Part shown: one piece after another, positions 1 to 12,000 of the stretch
How the letters are laid out: every line of letters starts with the position of its first letter
Numbering within the stretch: the stretch's first letter is position 1
DNA from: Aquincolibacterium sp041674705
Lineage (GTDB): Bacteria > Omnitrophota > Omnitrophia > Omnitrophales > Aquincolibacteriaceae
Assembly: GCA_041674705.1 (NCBI GenBank)
Contig: JBAYVF010000010.1
Coordinates: 1 to 60,714 of the forward strand
Direction of reading: 5' to 3'
Length of the DNA stretch: 60,714 bases
The notes under the pieces: model-generated
Seen by the model: the letters and a program-made list of their open reading frames with translations, nothing else
Told to the model about the DNA's origin: nothing
The model's database searches: none
Translations under genes and position numbers: made by a program

Positions 1-1
1 T

Positions 2-3000
2 AAGAGCGGTCAGACCAGCTCTCAGTTTTATGAGTTTACAATCACGCCCGTAAAAGCCCGTTACGTCAAAGTTTATGCGATCGACAGCACCTACACGGCC
101 ATTCCCAGCTGGCATTATCCTTACGTGGGAGAACTTGAGGTGTATGAGAAACGTCAGACCGTCACGAGCGTGATCGCGGAGAAGGAATACGTTTACACTT
201 ACGATCCGGGTGGCCGTCTTGCGAAGATGACCGAGGCTTGGACCGATGCCCAGCAATTGGGGGCTACGAATCTTGCGAGGACCGGAACGGTGATCGCTTC
301 TTCGGGGAGTTCCAGCGCCGCAAAGGCGATAGACGGTGTTTTGGGGACCGGGAAGTATGGTTGGGTCGGAGCTAACGCGAATGGAGGCAATGACTGGTTC
401 CAGTTGGATCTTGGGAAGACGGCGCCCGTGGGAAGAATTCAATATGACACGCGTTACGGGCCGTCCTATCTAACAAGTGTCTGGCAGCAAAATTTCGATA
501 TCTCGGTTTCTGTGGATGGCATGAATTGGACCCCAGTGGTAAGCCGGAGAGGAGAGACCGGTTCCAAGTTGTTTGATTTTCAAATCCCGATCCAGGCAGT
601 GCGATATGTAAAAGTGTCCAATATTTCGAGCAAATACACGGCCGATTCCACTTGGCATTACGCCTACGTCGGCGAGCTTTCACTCTATACGGACATCCAG
701 CCGGCTCCGGAGGCTACGCTTCTTTCTTCCTCGCTCACCAACAGTTCTTTGCCGAAATTAAGTTTTCTTGTAAATGGAGTTTCTACAACTCGCTCCCCAA
801 GCACTCTTCTTCAAGAAGGCGAGAATCTTTGTTCCTTCGCGTTCAATACCGGTCTGAACGCAAAAACAACGCTTTATTCCAGGATCACTCTCGACACAAT
901 AGCCCCGGCAGGTTCCCTCAATATCAACTCGGGCGCTTCGTATGCCACTTCGCGAACCGTGATACTGAATCTTAGCGGGACGGACGAAGCAAGCGGCATA
1001 GACAAGATGAGTTTTTCAACCGACAACGTTACGTGGTCTGCTTCCGAGGTGTACGCGACAACGAAAGCTTACACGCTTCCCGCCGGGGACGGCACGAAGA
1101 CGGTGTACGTGAAATATTACGATAAGGCCGGGAACGCGAGCGCGGTTTATTCCAAAGCGATTGTGTTCGACACGACGCTTCCGACGGGCTCTATCACCAT
1201 TAATAATAATGAGACTTCGACGACTTCCCGTGATATTGCACTCGCCTTGATAGGGAGCGACGCTTTGTCCGGAGTTTATCAGATGCGGTTTTCAACGGAT
1301 AATGGAACAAATTGGACGGCATGGGAATCATTTGCGGCGTCCAAAACCCTAACTCTTTTGGGAGATAACGGTCCTAAAACCATCCAGTATCAGATCAGCG
1401 ATAAGGCCGGAAACATCAGCGCTGTTTATTCAAAATCGATCACGCTTAATTTAAACATTTCTCTCCCTGTTGTTCAATTCACGTCGGCGGTTTCTGTTTC
1501 TTCTCCAGATTATGTCTTAAGCTACACAGTAAACGGCATGGCTCAATCGGAACGCTGGCAGCTTTCTTCCGGAGTCAACCCGCTGTTAATTCGTATTCCT
1601 GGCGAACCCGTCACTTTTGAAAGATTCGATGTCACTCTTGATCAATCGGATATCGTCGTTCCCGATATGCCGTCGGTTCCAACTCTTTCAGCGGATCTTG
1701 TCAGCGTGACGGCGCAAAACGGCCTCATTGTAAAATATAACGGAAGCACGGTAGTTTCCGTCGAAAATCCCGGCGTCTTTCAACTTTTTCTTCCGCAGCT
1801 TGACGTGAACGGCGCGCTTACGGACGGGGTGATTCAATTTTCAAACGGCGATAAACTTCTTTATCAGAATTCTAAACCGGTTCTTAAAATTTCTTCAACG
1901 GGTGAAAGAACCGTTTATAACAGCACGGGAACCGTCGCTTCCGTGACGGAGCCGGACGGGGCCAAGATCCGGTTCAGCTATCGGGTAAACGATCAGAGTA
2001 AAGTTCTTTCAGTTTTATCCATGGACGCTTCCGCGACGAGTTTGTATGAAGGGGGAAGCCCTTCCCGGATCCTAATGCAGGATGGCTCCGATATCCGTTA
2101 TGAAGAAGGTCTTTTGAGCAGTTACCGTGACGTGAACGGAAATATTTATCAATATCAAATCACGGAATTACAATCTTCCGGCACGATTACCGGCTACAGA
2201 TCCATTTTATCCACGGTCACTCCCGCGGGAAGTTCCTCTGCGGTCTCGTTCTCCAAGATTTCCTCGAATCTTTTCCAATATCCGACTATTCAAAGCGCCT
2301 TGAATAATAAAATTTCGACCGAAATCGATTATGATGCGAACTCCCAAACGACGAAGTTTACTTCCGGGATAGGAGAAGTGCTCACGCTCCATCATCAGCT
2401 GCCCGAGTCCCTGAGGGACGCATCCGGCAATCTCAAGCTGTTTGAAAATACTCTCAATTCTGCAGGAGGGCTTTCTTCGGTGGCATTAATGCAAAACAAC
2501 ATTCCCTCGCAGGTCTTTGACGCTCGTGGAAATATTAGCTCTCTTACTCTCAGTGATGGCACCGTGTTTCAGGTAGCGGACAATAAACTCGGAGCGATCA
2601 CGCTTTCAGACGACAGTATCCTGACCGGCTTGATGTGGAATGCCACGACTCGGATCATGACGGATTATGTGAGGACTTACACAGACGGCACAAAAACCAC
2701 GTATGTGAATTCTCATCTGGTTCGCAAGGAAGAGCCCAATGGGAATGTCACAACTTACACCCTTTCCAACGGGATGGATCAGCCGGATCTTTTGACGACT
2801 TCCGATGGCCGGACCTATCGCTTCATCATTTATAAAAATGCTCAAGGGCTCATGGACCAAAGAACCGAACTCGTGAAGATGGTGCTTTCCGATGGTAGTC
2901 GAGTTGAACTTAAAAATGGTAAACCCGTCCGTTACATCCGAAGCGAGCAGGTTCAACTTGATCCTTTCAGCGTTCCCGTGCTTCCGGAGGATCGCTCGTA

Positions 3001-6000
3001 TGTCGCCTCGGTGGTCCTGCCGAACGCGGAATTGCGTTCTCTGACCATTGATTCAGCCGGCTCGATTCTCTCCGGAGAAATTCTTTTTAACGATGGGGCT
3101 CAGTATTTCATCGAAAACGGCGCCCTTGTCAAACAAGTTACTGCGGATGGCAAGATCGCGGAAGTGCAAAGCGCGGACCCTCTTCCCTTTGAGAAACCCA
3201 CGCCGATCTTGCCGGATCCGCTCACCACTCCTGAAATCAACTACCGGAATGAGCTGGTCGATGCCCAGTTCAATTATTTTACGAATCAATTGGGGATTGA
3301 CGCCGACACCGGAATGCCGGTCGATAATTATCTGAATGACACCCAGCAACAGTCGGACTACAGCCAGGCAACACTCGTGGGTTTCTGGGCGGAAATTTTA
3401 GCGGCCATCGCGAAAGGGGATTATGCGCCTTCCACGATGAATCAGACTCAGGCCTTCCAAAAACTCGAATCGCTTTTGGCTGAACTCCAGAAAGTCCAAT
3501 CTCAAGCCGGATGGAACGGTATGTTTTCATTTTTCAAGGTTTCGAAACAAATGGAGCCGGTTTACGATGAGGACGGAAAACAGATCGGGACGAACCTTGC
3601 CATTAGTTATAGCCGGGAGTTCGACAATATTGGAATGGGCGATAATCTCAACCTTTCGGTGAGTCTTACGAGTGTTCTTGGCGCCTTGTCGGGGTTAATG
3701 CTTCAAGATTCAGCGCTTAATTCCGCCCGCGATCTTATTGTCGCGCACATTAATTCGATCCTTTCCCTTCAGGATGTGGGGTATGCCCAATTTTATGATG
3801 TCTCGGTAAACCGATTTCATAGCGAGCGCAAATTTTATGAGAATGGAAGCTCTTACTGGACGAACGGGCATATGGACCGGGTTTTTACCGAGTTCTTGCC
3901 AGGTCTCGTGTGGCTCGCGGCCCGCAATCCAAGTTACAAGCCCGCGCTAGACAATTTGGATGTTACGATCCGTCCTTATCAGACCCAAAACGGCACGCAG
4001 ATCGAAAACGCGGTCCCTTTTGACGGCGGCGCTTTCCAGATGTTTTGGCCGCTCATGCATGTGGACGAAACAAAGTATCCCGAGTTTAACATCGCGCTTA
4101 AGAATTTCCTTTATGCTCAGGCGGAATTCACGAGCAAAAACGGGATTCCCGGCCTTCTTTCGGCGGGAGATGATCCGGGGAAAGGCTATAACGGAAAGAT
4201 CGGATTGCCGGCGGCTTCCGAGACAGATGATGTCCTCGCGACGAATATCGGTTCTCTTTACGGGACCGCAGGCGCATTTTTGCTGGCGCCGCATTACACG
4301 CTTCAATTTTTGAAAAACATTGAAGCGAAATTTCCGGGGATTCGGACCCGCGCAGGTCTCGTTGATTCCGTGGCGCTCAAAAACGGTCAGGCTGTATTTT
4401 CGAATCAAGCCTTTGGCGTGGATCAAGCGTCGTTCATTCTCTCACTTCTTGGAACGAGCCAAAATTATTTCACGCAATATCTCGAGCAAAACGGCCTGTC
4501 CTCGAATTTTGACGCACTTTATCAGGGCATGAGCTTTAATCTCGCGCCGGCTGCTGCCACAATTCCGGCGCCGCCGGATTTCGGTCTTTCAACGCCAACT
4601 CTCTACACCGGAACGAATTCGAAGCCCGACGGCTTGACGAATGCTCTCACAAAGCGCAGTTCCTTCATGTCCACGCTTGTGGATCCTGAATTCGGAGAAG
4701 GTCATATCTATGATTATCTGGATCCGGACGGGAACTTTCATGATACGAAGATCGAATTTGGAAGCGAGAGCAACCTTAAAACAATGACCCTCGCGCAATA
4801 CCTGCTTCTTCCCGGACGGGGCGACATGTCGCGTTCTCTTTTCAGTGCGGTCAGCCTGGATCTTCTGAATGAAGCAACCAATCAGAATTCTTTCTACACA
4901 CCCGGACAGGGGTATGCGAATGGTTCCCTCGTGACGGACTCCATCGGGGAGGTGCGTCACATCGATTTTAATCTTCAGCAGCCCTCTTTTCCGGTCGGGC
5001 TCTATGCTAAATATACAGACCGTGATCTATCGCAGTACGATTACATTTCTGTTCCGGTCCGTCTGGGTTCCAATGCGCCGGAGGGGGTCAGCCTTAAATT
5101 TGAATTTAAGGGGATGGGCGAAATTTTTGTGACCGGAAAATTGACGCGGGATTGGCAGTATTTCCAAATCCCGGTTACCAAACCTGCCGGTCTTTTGCAG
5201 GAAATTGATGTGGTCATTCAATCGTCCGACGGAGGGGCCGTGAGCGGGGACGTCTACCTTGGACCTTTGAGCGCTTTTAAGGTTCGGACCTCCAGCCAGA
5301 TGGATTGGCAAGCCATGCTGGGGAAAAGCGATTCCGAGATCCGTGATCTTCTCAGAAGTAAAGTATTGCTCCAGTCGATGGGTGGGGGCACGGTCGAAGC
5401 GGACGAGATCCTTGAGGATTTTACGCTCGATTCAGACGGTAAGCTTGTGGACGGGGTGTTGAAACGGGCAGACGGAAGCATCCAGTATTTTCGTAACGGG
5501 CAACTTATGAAATGGGTCTTCCGGAACGGGCGGACCGTTCTTTTCGAAAAAGGTCTTGCGACGTTTATTCTCGAGCTGGCTCATGGGCAACTTCAGGTAG
5601 GGCGATTCTACTATGATGAAACTTTCCGGGGTGAGATCCAGTCCTTCGTGGTGCAGGATAACGACAGTAAGAAAGTTTACGGACCGGATGGAAAACTCCA
5701 GACGATCGTTGAAAGCGGGCGGATCATCCATTTCACGAACGGACAGATCGATTCGATCGTGCTTCCGGAATCAACGCTGACGCAAATTGTTTTTGCCGAT
5801 GATCAGAGTCTGCTTCGGGCACACGTTCAAATGAATGACGGACGCGAGTTCGACATTGACGATGGCGGCGAACAGACCATCGTGAGACCCAACGGGGTCA
5901 AGGTCTATTACAAAGGATCCCGGATCGTCGGCCTCGAAACTTCCCAGAACGGTAAAACGACATTTACTTATACGCTAAATGCGAAAGGGCAAATGACCGG

Positions 6001-9000
6001 CGTTGATGCGACTTTTGGTGAAACGGTTGTTGACGGCTCTGGCAACTCAAGCGTTGTGATGCGGACCTTGTCCCTCTGTGATTATCTTCTGCGGCCGGAG
6101 CGTAGTCTGGAAAAACAGGAGATCCTTAGGGAACCGCCCCGGCAGATCATTCCGATCGCCACTATCGGGGGATTCAGCAATGGGCCTCTACCAAACGGTG
6201 AACATACGGAGGGCCATAAATATTATCAGCCTGACGGAACGCCATACGGCTGGTATCAATTTTTGTATAGCTCATTAAACGGGACGACCCTTGGTATGGT
6301 TGCCGGGAATTATTCGCAGCCGGTCAATCTCGCTAATTATGATTTTATTCAGTTGACGGTTGAGCAGGGCCCGGGCATGACCTGGAACCAGGATTTTAAT
6401 TTCGTGTTGAAGACTCCGACCAAGAATACCTTATATTCGTTCGAACTGGATAACGCTCCGAATCAATATAAGGCGTTTGGTTTTTCCTTAGCGGGAAAAT
6501 CCGGAAGTGAGGGGGAGATCACGCTTGAAGTGATCCGCGAAGCCGGGGGTGTTGGAAAAATCGGCGTGGTTAATATTAAGGATATTTCCTATCTTGCGAT
6601 CAAAACGATCGATCATCCGCTTTGGGAAAACTATGTCTCCATGAGCTCTTCTGAACTTCAAGGTTTGAAAATCGAAGCGGATACTTTCGCAAATGTCGGC
6701 GCCGAAGTAGCGTCCCATGTGCCGCTTTCCTACGGCGATCTTATTCCGCTTTTAGATATGCCTTCCTCGATTTCCTATTCAGATAAAGACGCGACGTACC
6801 TCGGGCAGCTTGTAAGTTTTAAACGTTTTGACGGCGCAGAAGTGAGCGTGAGCGGTTCCGATATTACAAGAGTGGTTCTTCCGGACGGGACGGTGAACGA
6901 ATATTCCGCGCAGGGCAGTGCGTCCCAGGGAACGATCCGGGATCCTTCTGCTTCAAATCCAGAGGTGGGCAGTCTCAATTATCACTATGGTGAGCTTAGG
7001 AAGATCACGCAATCCGATGGCAAAGTTTATGAGCTTAGTTATGAATTTAACACTCAGGGCGATCAAATTACCCTTATCAAGGATGATCTTACGGGGGATA
7101 TCCGCCGGTTCAAGGACGGAAAGCTTATTGAATCTGCGTCAAACGGTGGCGTGAGCACAACCTACCAGTACCAAAACGGAGAACTGATCGGTGCGGAACT
7201 TTTCTATAAAAATCGCGTTCTTCAAAATTCGAGCTATAAATTCCTGAACAACGAAACGCAGGTGACGGATGGCGATGGCACGACCTGGTATTACGACGCG
7301 AACGGGAATCTGATCAAACATCTAACCCAAGACGGTTATCTTTACGCTTATTCGGATTATTCCGCGACACCCCAGAACTCGCAGGATATTCTCCAGGATT
7401 ATAAGTGGGCAAATGTGTTCAGCGCGACCGATCTTCGGGCCGTGAGCTTAATCGGTTATGAAGCAAAGGACGGTATGCAGATCAAAAAAAGGGATGACAA
7501 TCTGATGGAGATCGATTCTCCGGTGGGGGATAAAGCCGTCAACGTCGTTCTGGATGACGAGCGAAAGATCAAAAGCGGACAGATACAATTCGCGAATGGA
7601 TTGATTCTTGAGATTGGGAATTATCTTCCAGTTCGTGGCAGGCTGGCGAGCGGGGCTCTTTTTTCGACGAATTTTCCGGCGGGAAGTGCTCAGACCACGA
7701 TCCTTCAGGATGGAACTGGGGCTTATGTAGGTAGCATGTTTCAGATCGATGATACTTACTATAGCTACGATGCTTACGGATCTTTGATTAAGGCCAGCTC
7801 TTCGGATGGCGAATCTTATCAACTCACTTACCAGCGGGACACTTCCGGGAATGCCACGTCCTATGATGTGCTGCATTATAAACAGGCCGATTTTAACGGA
7901 GTCCCTTTTCCAGAGGAAATGAAGATTCAGGTAGGGAATGATATTGTTCTGAGTGGTTCTAACGGAGTCTTGGAAAAGCGCGAAGGAAATCCTGGCTTTA
8001 TCATTAGCGCGTATGATGAATTTTTGAATCAGTGGAAAGTTCTTTCCGGAAAATTTTCAGCAGAGGGTGATCGTATTCTTCTGCGAAATTTTCTAACCCA
8101 TCTCAAGGTCGGGCAATATGTCGCCGCCGTGGTCAAAGATCCCAATTTCTCACAGGCGGGAGACGAAATATTATCCCTTCTTGAAGGGATCGGGGCGGGG
8201 CAGGTGCGGACGGCAAGCGCCGGGAACCAGACTTGGTACCTGTTCGGGAATGAATATCTTAAAAAAGGAGAAGGCCGGGAACAGGTTGGGGGGAGTTTTT
8301 TTTCAACCGCCACGGAAAGCATCACTCACGTGAATCTGGCCGGAGTGGACAATCCCGTTTTTAACGGAATGAATCTGATTTTATCCGTACCGAAAGCGGC
8401 GGCAGACGCTTACGCCGCATTTCTGAAGGCCTATGAACCGAATAAGCCTAGCGGCGATCTCGAAAATGCCACGGTTTATAACAAACAGAACAAGATCGTT
8501 TATTCTGAATCTTTAGACGGTCTCCGGACTTTTTACGATAAAGGAAAACCGAGAGAAACGCACACAAGCGGCGGAGAGCTTCTCTACACGCACGAATACG
8601 GCTGTCCGGCCGGGGGGTGCTCGAATCCGGATGATCCCTATCTTGCGAAAGTGACGCTTGTGAAAGCTCGTCTTGATTTTGAAACAGAGTCTGCCCAATC
8701 AAGACAGCGGATCGAGCAGGTTAAATTCGACGCGCTCAGACAGCTGGCGGAACAGGAAAACGTCGCACAGGTCAGCATCAAACAGGAAGTGGCTGCCAGC
8801 ATCGCGGCGCTTGATGTGACGATTAGTCAGTTGCAAGATCAGCGGCGTAAAACAAACAAGACATGTCACAGGGGATGGTTTGGTATTGGCACTTTTTGTA
8901 AAGAATACACGTACGAAGTTCCGGGCGTTGCCGGCATGATCATCGAAGCCCAGAATCAGAAAGTGACCCTTCTTCAAAACATCCAGCCGGAGCAGATCGC

Positions 9001-12000
9001 GACCGTTCCCTCGCTGATCGCCCAGAAAAAACTGGAGATCGAAGCTGCGATCGCACAAAAGATGAAGGATCTGACCGCGCAGGAACAATCCGTTTTTCAC
9101 GATATCCTCGAACGGGAAGTGGCTCCGGTCTTGGCGGATATTTACAGGCGTTTGCTTGGGCGGGACCCTACCACAGTGGAGGTGGATGCCGAGATTGCAA
9201 GATTCGGGACGATGCAGGCGATTGACCTGAGCCGAACTGTTGCGGAAATCAAGAGTTCGAGTGAGTTTCAATCCAGAACCAACGACAAGGCGGCAATTAT
9301 TAGCCAGGTTCAGACGTTTCTTAACTCGTATGTCGCAGCCGAAAATGATCCAGATCCGGTTGCTCTGCGCGCCGAGCTAGTGCGGTCACTCCGGCTTGAT
9401 CCCTCCGAAGTTGTGAATCTTGATCAGGAGGAAGTGACGGCGATCATTAGCTGGCTTCAGAATCGGGACCTGCACTTTGGCCAGTCCGCATTTCTTTCCT
9501 TAAAAAACATGCTTTCCTCGCGTGGAATTAATGTGCCGATGGTGACGCTGGGATATGAAACCATCCTCGTGGATATTTTGACCGGTACGATCCATAAGTT
9601 TGCCGAAGGGGATTTATTGATCTCAGTGTTTGCGTTCGAACGTGTGGCGAAGATTCACGGGGCGGACATTGCCGGCGTGAATTATGAGTTAGCGGATCTT
9701 AAAGCTCTTTACGCTTCTGCGTGTCCCGACCTCCAGAGGGATAAAACCGCACCGTGCAATTTACGGGTCATCGCGCATGTTGAGGGAAATCATTTTGTGG
9801 TGATCACGGCTGTAACAGGCGATAGCGTGACTTTTTTTGAGACGAATAAAGGACCGACGGGAGGACTGATTATCGAAACTTTTGATCAGTTCATGAAGAT
9901 CTGGAATACCGGCAACGGGACCGGGCATCTTGTGGTTTACAAAGACCAGGCGATCACTGAAAAAATCATTGATGATCAAACGGCGATGAGGATTCGCGGG
10001 GCTTTCTTCTTTTTTGATGACCTTATTTTCTGGTTTGCGATTGCCTCGATCGTTCTTACTGCGGCAAGTATCGTCGTGTCCTACATCAGCCCGACCTTTG
10101 GAAGGATTTTGGGGTATGCGGCCATGGTGGCCGGAATTGTGGCGATCGCAGCAAGTGTTGTAAATTTCGCGGTCCAGGGATTCAGCATGGCGCTTAGTTC
10201 CATCAACAGCGTAGGCCTGTTGCAATCAGTGCAAAATGGCTTCACGGCGCTTGGCAATGCGATCTGGGAGGGGGTGGCACATGTCGGTCAGTTTCTAAAA
10301 CAAGGGTTTACATTCCTCACGGATGTTTTTACGGGAAATTTCAGCAGTTTGGGTGCCGGGATCACGAGCATAAGCAATTTTGCAATGGACGGCGTGAAGG
10401 TCATGTTTGATCCGGCGGGAGCTCTTGTTCATCAAAACCTGACTTTTGGGCAAATGGTGGGTCGGAGCATGATCGCGGCAGCCGTTAATATGCCCGTCTC
10501 AAAAGGGCTGGACGGTCTTGGTATCGATCCAAGAATGGCACGGCTTGCCGGGGCATTTGTTTCCGGAGGGATTGCGGGGCTTGGTGCAGGAGGAACAAGT
10601 TTCCTGCAATCGGGCATGCAGACGTATTTGCTTCAGGGGGTCTCAGAGATCGGCCTGAAATTGAATCTACCGCCACCCATTACCGCGGCCCTATCTATAG
10701 CTACAAACGCATCTCTCGCCGGCATTTTTAATTCGGATTTCAGTCTCAGGGTCGCGCTTCCTCAAATCTTTCCCCAATTTGCCCAGCAGCTGACCCTCGG
10801 CGGCATCGAACTTCTCGGCCGCTCCCTCGGCCTCGATCCCCGCATTACACAATTAATCGGATTTACGACCGCCGCAGCCGTTGGGAATATCACCGGACAA
10901 AGCTTGGGGCTTCTTGCCGGTTACCGTGATGACGGTACGCCGATCTACGTAACGAATCCCTACGACACAGGATCAATCTGGGATTCGATTACGGGGGCGT
11001 TGACCAGTCAAGTTGTCCGAGCCGTTGGGTTTAACTTTGGCGGAATTATTTCAAACCCTATTTTCGGCTCGTTGTTAAGCGGCAATATCCTGTCTTCAGT
11101 TGGTAGCATCCTGGGCAGTGAAGGGCTCTTTAGCGGGATTTTGGATATCCTCAAAACGGCGGTCCTTGCCCCGTTCAATGTCGTGAATGGTATTGCTCAG
11201 ACCGTGCTTAATGGCATCCAAGATTTCGGAACTCTTATCCAGGAAAAAGGACTTCTGGGTGCTTTTGAATTTTTGGCCACCGCCATATTCAGTCAACAGA
11301 CAATAGAGAAGTTGTTAAATTCCGGAGGCATCGGGGGATTTATCAGCGCCGCGGCGAAGATTCCAGCCACACTCAATGGTCAGAACGTTCTGGAACAGAA
11401 GCTCGACAATACGACCTCTCTTTTCTATGACCTTGCCGGCAATTTCATCGGCAAAAAAGAGAACGGTGTTACCCAGCTCGGCACCTTCGGCTTCAATTCT
11501 GCCGGCAAATGGGCACTTCTGGCCGGGAGTTTCATCTCCAGCGTGATAGGGGGGTGGGCGTTTTCCGGAGAGGTTCAGGATGGCCAGCTTAAGCGAGGCA
11601 AACTTTACGATTCGAGTGGGGCGGTAGTGGGTGAGTTCACGCCTGAGAATAATGACGGAACGATTACTCTTGATGGCCGGTATCCGGATGCACAACAGTT
11701 TGGCTCTTCGTCTGGTTTCTGGGGAATGGTCTTTAATTGTCTTCCACTTGCTATGGATTTTGTATTCAGCAATGGTCTTCTTCAGCAGGTTAATACACAA
11801 ATTAATTCATCCCAAAATACAAATCCAGATAAGCCATTTTTTGTTCTGGCAAATGGGGTTGGTAATCCTTCAGCCACAGGTTTGCCCGACTACATTAATA
11901 ACCTAACATCCGATATCCAAACAGAAAGTAACAACCAGATTACGTATGGTGACATCATAAAACCGCCTCTTTACAATGCGTTGCTGGGTGGCGGGACAAC

